NCBI GenBank assembly: GCA_003116995.1
Contig: BDSL01000017.1
Location: forward strand, 186,001 to 250,000
DNA: 64,000 nt
From: Yamagishiella unicocca
Taxonomy: Eukaryota > Chlorophyta > Chlorophyceae > Chlamydomonadales > Volvocaceae
Direction of reading: 5' to 3'
Of this stretch, positions 22,875 through 33,300 are shown one piece after another. Position numbers and translations under genes: made by a program. Under the pieces are notes generated by a model. The model made no database searches, had not been told where the DNA came from, and saw only the letters and a list, made by a program, of their open reading frames with translations. Within the stretch, counting starts at the first letter, position 1; the number at the start of each line of letters is the position of its first letter.

Positions 22875-25800
22875 TCCGCCGCCGCCTCCACCGCCGCCGC
22901 CACCACCTAGTGCTCCGCGGGCTCGAAACGCCATATGGCGCTCTAAGAAACACACGCCACCACCAACAACAACAACCCCCCTCGCTGCCCGCCCGTCTGG
23001 CTGCCCACGCGCGTCCCTCTCCCTGCAAAATCGTCAACCGCCAACCACCAACTGCCAGTTCATCTACCTGACGCTGCTCGAGGTGGCCCTGGCGATACGG
23101 CACATGCACTCGATGCGGCTGGCGCACTGCGACGTAAGGCCCGCGAGGGTTATGGGGGGTTGCAAGGAAGACCCGTGTACGAAAGAAAAACCGTTTAGGA
23201 CAGACGTTTCGAGATGCATGCTGGAGAGCTTGGTTGAGGAAACTAAAGACGGAGGGTCGTATGTCGACCTTCGGTTATTGGGGGGTTTCGAGGAAGACCC
23301 GTAGATGCGAGAAAAAACCGTTTAGAACAGACGTTTTCGGTTATTGGGGGGGGAGAGTGAGAGCGGCGGCAACGACGGGGGGGGGGGCAAGGCAAGGGAA
23401 GGAAACCTTTGCTAACATAGGTTGCTTGCGTGTGTAGTGCAGGTGACACAGTCTTTCAACCGCAACAGAATGAGCACCGCATCTCCCTCACCCGTCGCTT
23501 CGCTTCGTTGATACACAGCGCCGTACTAAGCCTAAACAACCATTCCCCATGCCCTCTCCTTCCCCCTCCCCCTCCCCCTCCCCCTCAAGCCGTCTGTTCT
23601 AAACGGTTTTTCCTGGCATCCACGGGTCTTCCTCGACTCCCCCCCCCCCCGCCGCTCCCGCCTCCCCCCTCCCCCCACCGCGCAGCTCAAGCCATCCAAC
23701 GTGCTGCTGCGCTCCGCCCCCCACGACCCCCGCGGCTTCACCTGCAAGCTCTCCGACTTTGGCTGCGTCCAGCTGCTCCGCGACGTGCTTCCCTCCGTCT
23801 CCTCAAACGGGATGGACGGGCCCCCCCTCCCCCCCCCCACCACCACCACCACCACCGCCAACGCCAACGCCAACACCTCCGCGCCCAACCACCCCTCTGC
23901 CGGCAGCTTCCACCCCCCCCACCAGCACTCCCAGCCCCAACAACCCTCCTACCCTCACTCCCAGACCTCCCAGACCCAACAGCAGCAGCACCCAGCCAAC
24001 ACCGCCACCGGCAACAGGTCCGGCGGCAGCGGCCCCGGCGGCGGCACCGTACCCCCCGCCGGCTCCGTCAGCACCGGAGGCGGGGGGGCCACGGCCGCCG
24101 CCGCTACGGCGTCTGCTTCCGCAATCGACGGTCCCCGGTTGGGCTTCTTGTCGGGTCATGTGTTGGGTACCCCCTCGCACCTTGCGCCCGAGTCGTTCCT
24201 GCCTGGGCATGTGCTGGATGGTTCAGTGGATATCTACAGGTGGGGGGGCTGCGGGTGGGGGGAAGGAAAAGAACAGGTTACTCGACGTGGGAGGGATGGC
24301 GTAAGGAACCGGTCACACGGCATGAAGAGGATAGCTTGCGCATTGTCTTTGCACACCTAGTTGTGGGCGCATGCTGGAGCACTTGGATGGACACCGAGGA
24401 ACCTGTAGACGGGGGAGGGGGAGGAGGATTTCGAGGAAGACCCGTGGATACGAGGGAAAAAACGTGTAGAACAGACGTTTGAAGATGCATGCTGGAGGAC
24501 TGGGGTGAGGAGACGGGAGGGGAAGGGTCCGGGGTTGCCTCTCATGACACCGCGAAGGAGCGCAATGCTCTGCACCGGCCCCCGCCCCTGACACAGCAAC
24601 CCTCCCCAAAGCTCCCTCCCTCCCATAACTCCACCGGGTTTCCTCACAAATCCTTCATCGCCCTTGGCTTGCCGGCCGTGGATCCGCGAACCTAATTTAC
24701 CCTTCCCCCTGCCGCCCCGGCCGCAGCTTCGGTATGTTGATGTGGGAGGTGCTGGTGGGCATCCCCGCACTTGCCGGCCTCTCCGCCGCCCGCGTGCACT
24801 CGTACACCAGCCGCGGCCTGCGGCCCCAGTTCCCGCCCAACACCCCCGAGCACTACCGCAACCTGGCGCACGCCTGCTGGGCGCAGGACCCCCGCAAGCG
24901 ACCCACCGCGTCGGCACTGGTGGTGGCGCTGCACAAGGTGCGCAGCTGCCGCGTGGGTGTGTGTTTTAAGTATGCCGCGTGGGTGTGAGTGTGTGTGTTT
25001 GTGCGTGTGTGTGTGTGTATGTGTGTTGTGGTTTCCTGAGAGATGGGTTCCCGCGCACCGTTCTGTGTCCATCATCTATTTGCAACACCCCTACCTCCAT
25101 CTCAAACCCCCCTTCCACCCCGCTCTTCTCCCCCCTCCCCAAACCCCCTCCCCAACCAAATCCCCCGTTTCCTAAAACCCTAATCACCCGCCCTCTTCCC
25201 CCCCGCCCCCCGCCGCCACCAGTCACTCCTGCAAGTGTCTCCTAGCGCCGCCCTGGAGGTGCGGTCCATGGTGATGGTCCACGAGCCACCCCCCACCATG
25301 GCCCCCGCCCCCGCCCCCTCCGCCCTCCCCGCCTACTCCGGCACCGGCGCCTCCGCCAGCTCCACCGCCCTGCAGCTCCACCCGCACGGCCACCCACACG
25401 CGCACCCCCACCACCCCCACCACCAAGCCATGTTCGCCAGGGTGAACGCCAGCTCGGACGTGGTCGGCTCGCAACAGCAGCCCCAGCAGCAGCCAGCCGG
25501 CATGCACCTGCAAGACCCCCACCCCCACCCCCACCATCACCACCACCACCACCACCACCACCATCCACATCACCAGGCGGGCAGGGTACTCAACAGGCCC
25601 TCCAGCCTGGGACGAGGCCACCGCAGCGTCAGCAACAATACCGCCGACGCCGCGCTTGTGTCCGGCGGCGGCGGCGCCGCCGGCGGCGCCGCCGGCGGCG
25701 GCGTGACGCCGCCGGCGTCACCTACGCCGCAGACGCTGTCGCCGTCGCGGCATCATAGCGGTAGCGCGCGGCGGCGGTCCATGTCTGCCTACCACGGCAT

Positions 25801-26965
25801 CGGCGCCGCCATCTCCGCCAACGCCGCCGCCGCCGCCGGCTCGGCGCAGCTGATCCGCGGCAGCGGCGGCGGCGGGTCGCCGCTGCTGCTGCATCTGGCG
25901 CAGTCCCGAATGAGCCGCTCGTCAAGGAGCCCCGAGCCCTTCTCGCCCGACGCCGACGGCGCCGCCGACGATGACCACCCGAGACAGCACCGATCCGCGC
26001 CCAGCGAGTGCCAGGGCGAGACGCCGCTGGCGCTGCGGCTGCCCAATTTTGGCGGCGCCCGCACGGGCCCAGCGCCTGTCGTACCGTCGTACGGCGGCGG
26101 ATCCGTATCGCACTTGATTGCGAGGGTGCCGCTGCTGCGCCCGGGATCCAACGGCTCGATCTCTTTTGGCGGCAGCGCCGGCGGCAGCGCCGGCGGCAAC
26201 GGCGGCGGCGGCAACGGCGGCGGCGGCAACGGTGGCGGCGGCGGCGGCCACAACGGCGGCGGCAGCGGCCACGCGACGGAGGTGTGTCTGGCGACGGCGG
26301 CGGATATGGTCGATGTGGCGCTGGTGGCGGCGGCGGTGGCGGCCGGAAGGATTGGTAGCGGGCCGGAGGGGCGCGCAGGCAGCAGCGCGGCTATGGCACT
26401 GCTGGCTAGGGGCTCGCTCACTGGCTTTGGGACGATGTATGGGAGTGTTGCCTCCGGCGCCGGCAGCAGCGGCAGCAACCTGCAGCACCAGCTGCTGCCC
26501 CTGCAGCACCAGCAGCTGATGCACAGGCAGCTGAGTGGTGGGAAGGTCGCGGGGGGCAGCGGCGGCAGCCGGGGCGCAGGCGCCGGCAGCAGCCGGAGTG
26601 CAGGCAGCGGCAGCGGACCCGGCGGCAGCGGCACTGGCGGCACCGGTGGCGGCGGCGGGATCAGCAGCAGCGGCGACGGCCACGGCGGCGGCGACGGCGG
26701 CGGCGGTGGCGGCGGCGGCGGTGGCGGCGGCGGTGGCGATGTGTTACGGCGTGACGGGGAGGCGGCGCACGTGCTTGCCGGCGGCGCAGCCCAACACCCG
26801 GCGGCGCCGCCAGGGTACGACAACGTGGCCGACGGCACCGGCGAGGGCACATTCTACTCCGCCTCCAATAGCGTCGCGCGCACCTCCTCCAGCGCCGCCA
26901 ACACCGGGGGCCTGTCGGAGCAGCTGCCGCCGTCACGGGGGGCCTCCGCCATCGGGACTCTGTGA
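10699..26965 (+). CDS. GAF-domain TKL-type serine/threonine protein kinase, 23 exons, about 2132 aa
   Basis: Exons: 10699-10962, 11388-11407, 11699-11846, 12307-12602, 13240-13966, 14614-14676, 15345-15851, 16092-16145, 16510-16675, 17183-17814, 18050-18236, 18911-18996, 19608-19672, 20091-20166, 20465-20531, 20736-20890, 21178-21239, 21825-21907, 22377-22534, 23059-23133, 23686-24239, 24727-24937, 25223-26965. All joins keep frame. Residues 1-88 are an exon starting MGLLCC (likely N-myristoylation and palmitoylation; inferred). GAF-like strands follow (LWALSSDGTYFVAQ; DFAVLPLMSGGEVVGAVTLG; DPDGLTGFVSETMG), separated by Gln-, Gly- and Ala-rich inserts. The kinase domain spans about 1083-1552: loop IGRGGQGVVYRG, lysine in PVAVKVIP, hinge LVLEYCDGGNLRQAM, catalytic HCDLKPSN, DFG in KLSDFGCV, GTPSHLAPE, DIYSFGMLMWE and RKRPTA. 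A 580-residue Gly/Ser/His-rich tail ends IGTL. HCD replaces the usual HRD, and the activation segment carries a long insert. The first exon and the 20-base second exon are the least certain. It is probably a membrane-tethered signalling kinase; the ligand is unknown. Confidence 0.85.
12628..12675. repeat. (TG)n microsatellite plus 31-bp repeat in a kinase intron
   Basis: An almost pure TG run. It is followed at about 12707-12797 by three copies of a 31-base unit containing GGGTGGGATCTGGGTCGGGC. Both lie in intron 4. Confidence 0.9.
13005..13035 (+). repeat. Dispersed intron repeat, family D (short copy)
   Basis: GGGGGGTTACAGAAAAGGAC runs into CCGGTTACTCGAC. This is the left half of family D, next to a G-run, in kinase intron 4. 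Confidence 0.75.
14028..14222 (+). repeat. Dispersed intron repeats, family A then family C
   Basis: The family A copy at 14030-14071 (TTGCAAGGAAATCCCGTG, then AACCGTTTAGGA) and the family C copy at 14155-14222 (GCCGTTTACGCGACAGGGA, then TTGGTGCATGG) both follow G-runs. Both lie in the intron after exon 5 of the kinase gene. Confidence 0.8.
14697..15138 (+). repeat. GGGGCA hexamer array, about 440 bp
   Basis: Nearly pure GGGGCA repeats with occasional GGAGCA, GGCA and GGGCGGGA variants, starting 20 bases after the donor at 14677. It keeps several frames open on both strands, giving artefactual Gly/Gln, Arg/Gly and Pro/Leu proteins. It is strongly G-quadruplex prone when transcribed, because the G-rich strand is the coding strand. 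Confidence 0.95.
16168..16206 (+). repeat. Interstitial telomere-like sequence
   Basis: GTTAGGGTTAGGGTTTAGG followed by TTAGGGTTTTTAGGGG, a short degenerate run of telomere-type units. Chlamydomonas telomeres use TTTTAGGG, so this could be a scar of telomere-associated repair or simply intronic G-rich repeat. Confidence 0.6.
17028..17162 (-). repeat. Dispersed intron repeats, family D, reverse orientation
   Basis: Read on the minus strand, the order is GGGTTACAATAAAAGAGCCG and then GACCCGGTCACACAGCATAGG, ending near TTTCGGACAC. It runs into C-runs on the plus strand. Kinase intron 9. Confidence 0.7.
18240..18440 (+). repeat. Family A remnants and G-rich tandem sequence
   Basis: Two decayed family A copies (AACCCGTGTGCGGAAGGAA near 18270 and TTGCAAGGAAATCCCGTGTA near 18320) are followed by ACCCGGGGGGGG units. 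All lie in the intron after kinase exon 11. Confidence 0.7.
19064..19160 (+). repeat. Dispersed intron repeat, family B (well preserved)
   Basis: GAGGAAGACCCGTGGATGCC, AACCGTTTAGAACAGACG and GATGCATGCTGGAGAACTGG occur in order after a G-run. This is one of the most complete copies and a good reference for the family. Confidence 0.85.
19654..19795 (+). repeat. Tandem duplication of exon 13 end and its splice donor
   Basis: The sequence GCGCTGGAGGAGGGGTAAGC, which holds the end of exon 13 and its GTAAGC donor, occurs three times with about 54-base spacing. The copies are separated by GGAGGGGGGTGAGG and TTAGCAGGGG. Only the first is joined to the rest of exon 13. Confidence 0.9.
20167..20392 (+). 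repeat. GGTGATGGTTGGGGTGGG minisatellite
   Basis: Tandem 18-base and 12-base units of GGTGATGG(T/G)(T/G)GGGG ending in a GGT run. It begins right at the donor of exon 14, inside the intron that splits the Gly-rich loop of the kinase. Confidence 0.9.
20985..21165 (-). repeat. Dispersed repeats, families D and B, reverse orientation
   Basis: The D-type copy spans about 20997-21070 (GTGTCCGAAGGCTATGCACA to TTTTATTGTAACCCC). It is followed by a B-type fragment at 21135-21162 (GGACATCCACGGGTTTCCCT). The latter ends 13 bases before the acceptor of exon 17. Confidence 0.75.
21240..21440 (+). repeat. Dispersed repeats: two family C copies then family B
   Basis: The C copies begin near 21255 (ACCGTTTTACGCAACGGGAC) and 21313 (AACCGTTGACGCGACGCC), the second running into AGTTGGCGCATGG. 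Family B follows at about 21383 and 21417 (TTCGAGGGAAACCCGTGGAT; TTCGAGGAAGACCC). This is tandem packing in one intron. Confidence 0.8.
21655..21725 (-). repeat. Dispersed repeat, family C, reverse orientation
   Basis: CCGACCATGCGCCCACTATC, then CTGTCCTTTTCGTGTCAACGG, the reverse of family C, in the intron before exon 18. Confidence 0.75.
23155..23360 (+). repeat. Dispersed repeats: full family A copy then family B
   Basis: Family A at 23157-23260 has all modules: GGAAGACCCGTGTACGAAAG, AACCGTTTAGGACAGACG and GATGCATGCTGGAGAGCTTGG. Family B follows at 23280-23335 (TTTCGAGGAAGACCCGTAGA). A reverse family B copy lies at 23598-23636 in the same intron. Confidence 0.85.
24245..24515 (+). repeat. 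Dispersed repeats: D, D/C hybrid, then B
   Basis: D is near 24267 (GAACAGGTTACTCGACGTGGG). A D-type copy with a C-like right half is at 24300-24392 (GGAACCGGTCACACGGCATG to GCATGCTGGAGCACTTGG). B is at 24428-24512 (TTTCGAGGAAGACCCGTGGA to GATGCATGCTGGAGGACTGG). The hybrid shows that the families share the same right end. Confidence 0.8.
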
Positions 26966-29900
26966 TGTGGGGCCCTAGCTGACGCGAGCACACGCGGCAC
27001 ACGCACGCCCAGTGCGGCGAGTTTAACGCAGCGGGCCCACTGTGTGGTGGATCGACGCAACGAGCCCACTGTGCGGTGGGATGCGCGGCGCACTGATTCT
27101 TACGCCCGAAACACCCGAGCCCACCCCGGTGTGTGTGCGCGTCTGTTTGCGTCTTGTGTTTTGTGTTCATTTACCGCTGCGTGTAGGTCCAGTGAGTGAA
27201 GCGAGCCTGGAGAAGTCACGCCCGCAAATCTAGCCGTGCCTGGTGCTGGCGGCTGGTGGGTGTCCGTGTCAATGTGTACGCAAGCTCGTGTGCGACCTGC
27301 AGCGGCGGCGGCTCGCAGGTGGTTTCTGGTTGGGAGTTGGCAGTTGGGAGCGTTAGCATGATCCGCTTGCGCGGCACGGTGTGGCCGGTGGGGTGTGTCG
27401 CGGATTGGTCTGGCCGGGCGTGTGTGTGGCTCTGGGCGGCTGGGTGAGGTGACCATCCTGGTTGATGAGTGAGATGACGATCGTCGGCGTAGTTGTGATT
27501 CACGCGGTGCGCGCAATGCGGCCTGCGGTGTTCCTGATGACGGTTAGTTGGCGGTTTGTTGGTGGGGCCCCGATTGGTGTGTATGAGCAGGTGAAGGCGG
27601 GGGGGGGGGGCGGGCGGGGTTTCATAGTATGCATAAATATCGTGGCGCGGGGAGCGCTGGAGGGGTGCGTCAGTTGCGAGGGAGCATTAATAGATTTAGT
27701 GGTTGAGAACTGAGCACCGAGATGCGATGAGGCGGTGCTTTGGTGCACTGGCGTTCGTGCACCAGCAGCGGAGGGTGTGAGCGGTGCGTTGGGGATCGGG
27801 GGGACAGTGCGACCCGGGGGGGGGGTTGAGAACTTGAGATGCCTCGCAGCCGGTCCAGGATGTGGCTTTTGCCTTCTGTGGATCCGGAGCTTGACGACGA
27901 CACTAGCGAGACGTGGCTCCAGAACCAGGCCTGGGACGTGCAGGGGGCCGGCGAAAGGGCGTGTAGTTGCGGAGGAGGGGGCTCGGGTTCAGGGGCGGGG
28001 GCACCGGGGCTTGGGTAGGCGCTGGGGCGTATCAGGACGGCGGTGTTGGTGTACCGGTATGTACCGGTATGTACCGGTATGCATCCTTGCGTTGCATGGT
28101 GCGATGGGGGCGGGTCAGTAGGGTGTGGTGGCGGTCACCGCTCGTGAAGCCGGGTCGGGGGGTCGCGAGCACCGACATGACGACGAGGTGTGAGCTGTCA
28201 GCGCGCGCAACGATGATGCCGACGGTACGACAACAACGGCCATCGCAACCGACACCGATCTATGGGCGTTGTGTTTGTGCGCGAGGCGCGCGACTCGTCC
28301 TGTGCGATTTTGACCCCCATACCTTGTGAGCATCGCGCTGAAATAAATTGTGGATGCAGGATTCGATCAGAGAACCCTGCTGCGCTCGGCGGCCGAGTTC
28401 ATGCCGTCATTGCCGCAGGCTGATTGTCGTAATGGTTGACCCGGCGACTGTCGTACAGACGCCGGATCGTACGGCAGCAACCCAAGCACTAAAAAATAAA
28501 GAACTCAGGCAACGACGGTGCGCTGTCCGGTGGTAGGTTTGTGCGTTGCGCGAATCCGAGACCTGCAACTGGCAACCAACTCGATACCAGCTTGGGGGCC
28601 CTATGCAGGTGTAGAGCGGCTCGTTGCGCCGCTGTGACCGTGCGTTCGTGGCAGTTGGTCGGTACGTCCGGCCAGGCTGTAGATGGACGGATGGGTGGTG
28701 CCGATTATTGTTATACTGTCTGAATGGTTGTACGGCTGACGATGAAGGACGCTCGTAGGCAGGTACTGGCGCGGGGGATGGTGGTGAGCGGCCGTGAGAG
28801 CCACCGCACCATCCCGCCGCTGGTTCGATTCACCTTTATTCTGCTTTCGGCCGTCTTCGTGATCAATTCGTGCGTGTGTGTGCTTACTTGCGGACACGAT
28901 CCACTCGCGCCAACTTCCGCTTCTGCAGCGGCCCAAGAGAAGCCCTCCCGATGTGAGGGCAGGGCAGATAGGTCGGAGCGGCCCTCAGGCGACACCGCAG
29001 TTGCGTGTATTGCCCGCTGAACGCCGCCGCCGTTGGCTGGTTGGTTGGTCGGTTCATCGGTTATTCCTCCGCCGCGCACGCCAAGCGCGGGGGGGCAACC
29101 AATGGAAAAGCTGACTGTACTTCGGCATAAACCCGCCCTTGATCGTTCAGGCTGAATTGCGACGCCCTCGCTACCGCGTTTTCCTCCCTATCCTTTTTGT
29201 TTGCGCGTGGGGTGTCGTGTCGATCTGCGGACGAGGGAAAGGCGACATTCGGAATGACCTGTCACGTGCGGGCGTGGACCCCTAGGGCCCCTCCCGCTTG
29301 TTCTATCGTGTCTCGTCTATATCCTCTCCACGACTCCGGTGTGTGATTTTGACGTCCGTCGCCGGAGAGGCTAGCAGGGCAGTTGGGGGCCAGGGACGAA
29401 GGCGTGCGGTAAGTATAGCTGCTGGAGTAGCCTGGCATATGGCTGTGAGTGGCGGTGCAATGGCGGGTGCGGATAGGCGCGCCACGCGTGTGGTTTAGCT
29501 CGGGCGGGCTTCGAGGAAGACAGGATGGGCCGGTAGGGATGGAGGCAGGCCGTTCTGGGACCCATGGGACGCAGGGGTCCGCTTGGGTATGAGGAGGGAG
29601 GTCAGGAGCGAAAAGCGGGAGGCAAGTCGGGTCGGGCGAGGGCAGGCAAGGTGGCGGGCGCGATAGATCAAGCGTGCCGCGCACATGGGGGTATCATTAG
29701 TTATGTCAAATGCGTTTGACGAATGCGGTTGACGAATGTGGTTGAGGAACGCGTTTGACGAATGCGTTTGGTTGCTCTGAGCGCGGAAGTGGTGCATGAG
29801 GTAGGGCGGGGTGTGGTGCGAGGGACGTGCGGGGCAGCTGGCTGGCTCGCTAACGCGGCGTCTTAGAGCGCACAGCACAAGGCGCCACTGCAAATGGGCA

Positions 29901-30032
29901 AAAACGAAGTTGCTCGCAAGACACGTCGATCCCAGGAGTCGTCGTCCGCGAACCCCCCCGCAGCAAGGAAGCAGGCTCCCTTGCAGCCACACAACAAGCC
30001 TAGGAGATCCTTACGACTGCGTGTCGGGTTAG
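26966..30032. other. Intergenic region between convergent genes
   Basis: No gene could be supported over 3 kb. It contains a 10-base repeat TGTACCGGTA in three copies (28049-28081) and a local TTTGACGAATGCG repeat (29708-29770). The kinase 3' UTR must begin here, but I found no TGTAA close to its stop codon. Short frames at 27670-27900 on both strands look mildly coding but have no partner exons. Confidence 0.5.
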
Positions 30033-30037
30033 TTACA
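30033..30037 (-). terminator. Probable polyadenylation signal of IMPL1
   Basis: TTACA on plus (TGTAA on the coding strand), 355 bases after the IMPL1 stop. Confidence 0.5.
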
Positions 30038-30391
30038 TGAAGCTCCAAGCAACCAACAACGGTAACCGCCGCAACAACCGCGCGCCGGCCCTAACCCAGG
30101 AGGAGCTCCAGCACCCCTCCGTCCCCATCCCCAGCCGCTGCCTCCCCCGGCCCCAGCTCCCCCGGCAGCAGCAGAAACCACCTGGGCGCACCCAAGCACG
30201 GAGAGATTGTACGGCAACACGGCATACATCGTACGCAAATGAAGTTTGCGCCGAAATACGGCAAAGGGGCCTCCCAGCTCCTCCGCACGCAACTCCCACA
30301 TCAACTCCCTGCCCTCCCCACCTTCCCCTCGTACGGCACTCGTACGGCCCTGGACGGCCTCCTCCCCTGTCACAAGCGTGTTTTTTTTTCA

Positions 30392-33300
30392 TTAGTGGCG
30401 GGTGGTGTCGTAACCCGGGGGCACCAGCCAGGGCGACAGGTCCACTCCTCGCTCCAGGAGCGCCCTGGTCTTGGACTCCGTGAACTGCATCATCTGAGTG
30501 GGCGGTAGGGTGAGGTGGTGTGCGGCGGTAAGAGCGTAGGATGAGGTGGTGAGAGCGTAGGGTGAGGTGGTGTGAGCCGCGTCGCCGCATGTGACAACCA
30601 AGCGACCTCTGACGGCGGCTTCCTTAGGGGTTCGTGAATGGTCTTTGCTGTTCGCGTGGGAGGAAGCAGGCAAGGCGGTGGTGACGTGATGGACAGGAAG
30701 GGGGGGGGTGACGGCACGAAACAGAAGGACGCACGCGCCGGCGGATGTGCCACCGCCGCCGCTACCAATCGTCTGCCGGCCGAGCTGGCAGCTAGTGAAG
30801 GCGCACAACCCGCCGGGCCCACCACTCCCACCCTCGCCATGTCGTACTGTCGTACGCGTACGGAGGAGCCCTCTCACGCACCTGTTGGTGCAGCCGGCCG
30901 TTGCTGGCAAGCATGGACCGCTCGAACACCGAGAAGGGCCGCCCGTCCATGGTGGTTACTTGCGCGCCCGCCTCCTGCAACCGTCAGTTGGGTAGCGGTT
31001 GGTGGTTACCGGTAACTTGATCAGTCGGTAAGGGCCGCCCAAGCCCAACTGCAATGACAACGGTCAGGTGGGCGAGTTGTCTAACCAGCTCCAACCGACC
31101 TGTGCGATGATGACTCCAGCCGCCATATCCCACGGCTTGAGCCGGTACTCCCAGTACCCATCTACGACGCCTGATCAGGCAAGCGGTAACGGAGGGTGCG
31201 GAGGGTGGGGAGGGTGGGGAGGGTGAGGGTTAACTGCTGGGGGAAGGGCGCAGTGGTTTCGGAGGCGCACGAGATGAGCCGGGGCAGGGGCGGTGCAAGA
31301 GCTGCGCGCCTGGTGACCCCCACACCGTCACACCCCCCACCCTATCCCCAAACGTGTGTTGCAACCCCAAACGTTTTTCTCGTCGGCTTTACCTCCCCTC
31401 ACCTTGCCGACCCAGGGGTTTCCTCCACGGGACCCCCTCCCGCCACCACCGTGGTACCTTCATCGCCTCCCTTGACCACCCCTTGCACCACCCACCTACC
31501 TGCCCACCCATCGACGAGCTTCTACACCACCCAGCCACCCGCCCACCCAGCCACCCACCCAGCCACCCACCCAGCCACCCAGCCACCCACCCAGCCACCC
31601 ACCCATAGACAGATGGCACAGGTCCACCGCCGCCGCCCCCAGCCGCCTCACTCCCTGACACACGTCCGTGAACTCCTTGAACAGCTCCATGTTGGCCGAC
31701 CACGCCTCATCGTGTTCGTAGCCGAAGCCCGTCACCAGCAGCGAGCGGCGCACCTCCGAAACCTGCAGCGAGAGCGGCAGCGAGGCAGCGCGGCAGCGCG
31801 GAAGGTAACGGAAAGGAACAGAAGCAACGGAATCGGTTAGGGGCCATTTGGCGTAACCAACCGAAGGCAAGGAACATACCGGATGTCCAGAGTTACGATT
31901 TGGTCTCATTTAGCATTGCGGGTACCCTACCTCGCTGACCCGAACAGGCTGACCGTTGCAGGTGGTTGGGCGGCCCTGGTGGGCGGCGAAGGTGCGGCTG
32001 GCCCACGCGTGGGGGCCGCCTTCGGGGTTGGCAGTTGGGGCAGTTGGCACTTGTTCGGTTAGAGCGAGGGGGGAGTGAAGGAGGGAGAGGGGGCCAGGCG
32101 CACGGGGCCGTTGCAGAGGCGAGCCAGTGACGGGACCTCCCGGAGCGAGAGGTGTCGCTGGCTGCCTGAGGGGGCGTGGCCGGGAGGACGTGTGTGTATG
32201 GCAGGAATTGCCCCGACCGGCGGACACCCCCACCCCCACCCCCATCTCCCCTCCGGATTATTTATCCTTTAACCCTCCTCCGGTGTAACCGTTCTTTATG
32301 CCCCCCCACCAGTGAACTTTATGCCCCCCTTCTTAAACGGTTTTCCTTCGTACAGGGGTTTTCCTTCGTACACGGGTTTTCCCTGCCCCCCCCCCCACCT
32401 GTGAACTCCACCACACACCCTGCCACGGGTGTCGAGCCCCGGACCACCCCGACACTGACTGCGAAGGCCGGGTAGCTGTGAGCGAAGTTGGTGGTGCCGT
32501 CAAGAGGATCGACGCACCTAGGGGGTGTGTGGGGAGGGTGTGTGGGGAGGGGGGCTTGTGGGGAAGGGAAGGGGGTTTGGGTTGCTGCAGGGAGGGCTGC
32601 AGGGAGGGCTGCAGGCGGTGGAGGAGTAGGCAAAAGCGCACGTGGCAGCAGGCCAGGTCCAGGGAGGAGGCTCCAGGTGTGCGGCTTGCGGGGTGGTGGT
32701 GGCCGGGGGCCACCCTCGCCTACCCTACCCTACCCAGCGACACCCACGGCTTGCGTCCGAGATGAGGGCGAGATGTGGGCGAGCCCGGCCTTCCAGCTCC
32801 AAGTCCCAATCCACATTAAAACTTACGTAGCCGCCCCTCCTACCCTGACTTGCCCCCGACTTGCCGCTGTCACGTGGGCTCGAGGGCTTCCTTTCCTCTC
32901 GACCCCTCCCCGCCCGACTTTCGCCCGCTGGTTTCTGCCCTCCGTACGTTTCCTCAGTCGTCCTGTAACTGGGCCTTATCCGCTCCCCCCCCCGGGAACG
33001 CAACCATGCATCGTAAGACCATGCGCCAGCTACACTTCCCACATCCTGTAACCGGGTCTTTTTACGCCCCCCCGACCTTTTTGCGGCCCTCCCCCACCTG
33101 TCTCGTAAACGGTTTTTATGCCGCACCGACCTTGCCCCCTTCCCCCCACCCGACTCGCGCACTTCCCACCGGCACTCACCACAAGTAGGTGCTGCCGGTG
33201 TCGCCGCTCACTCCCCCCTCCTCCCCCAGGAGCGCGTGGTGGGGGTAGTGGCGCCGCAGCACCTGGTGACCGACCCGTGGGTCGCGGGGGATCAGCGGGA

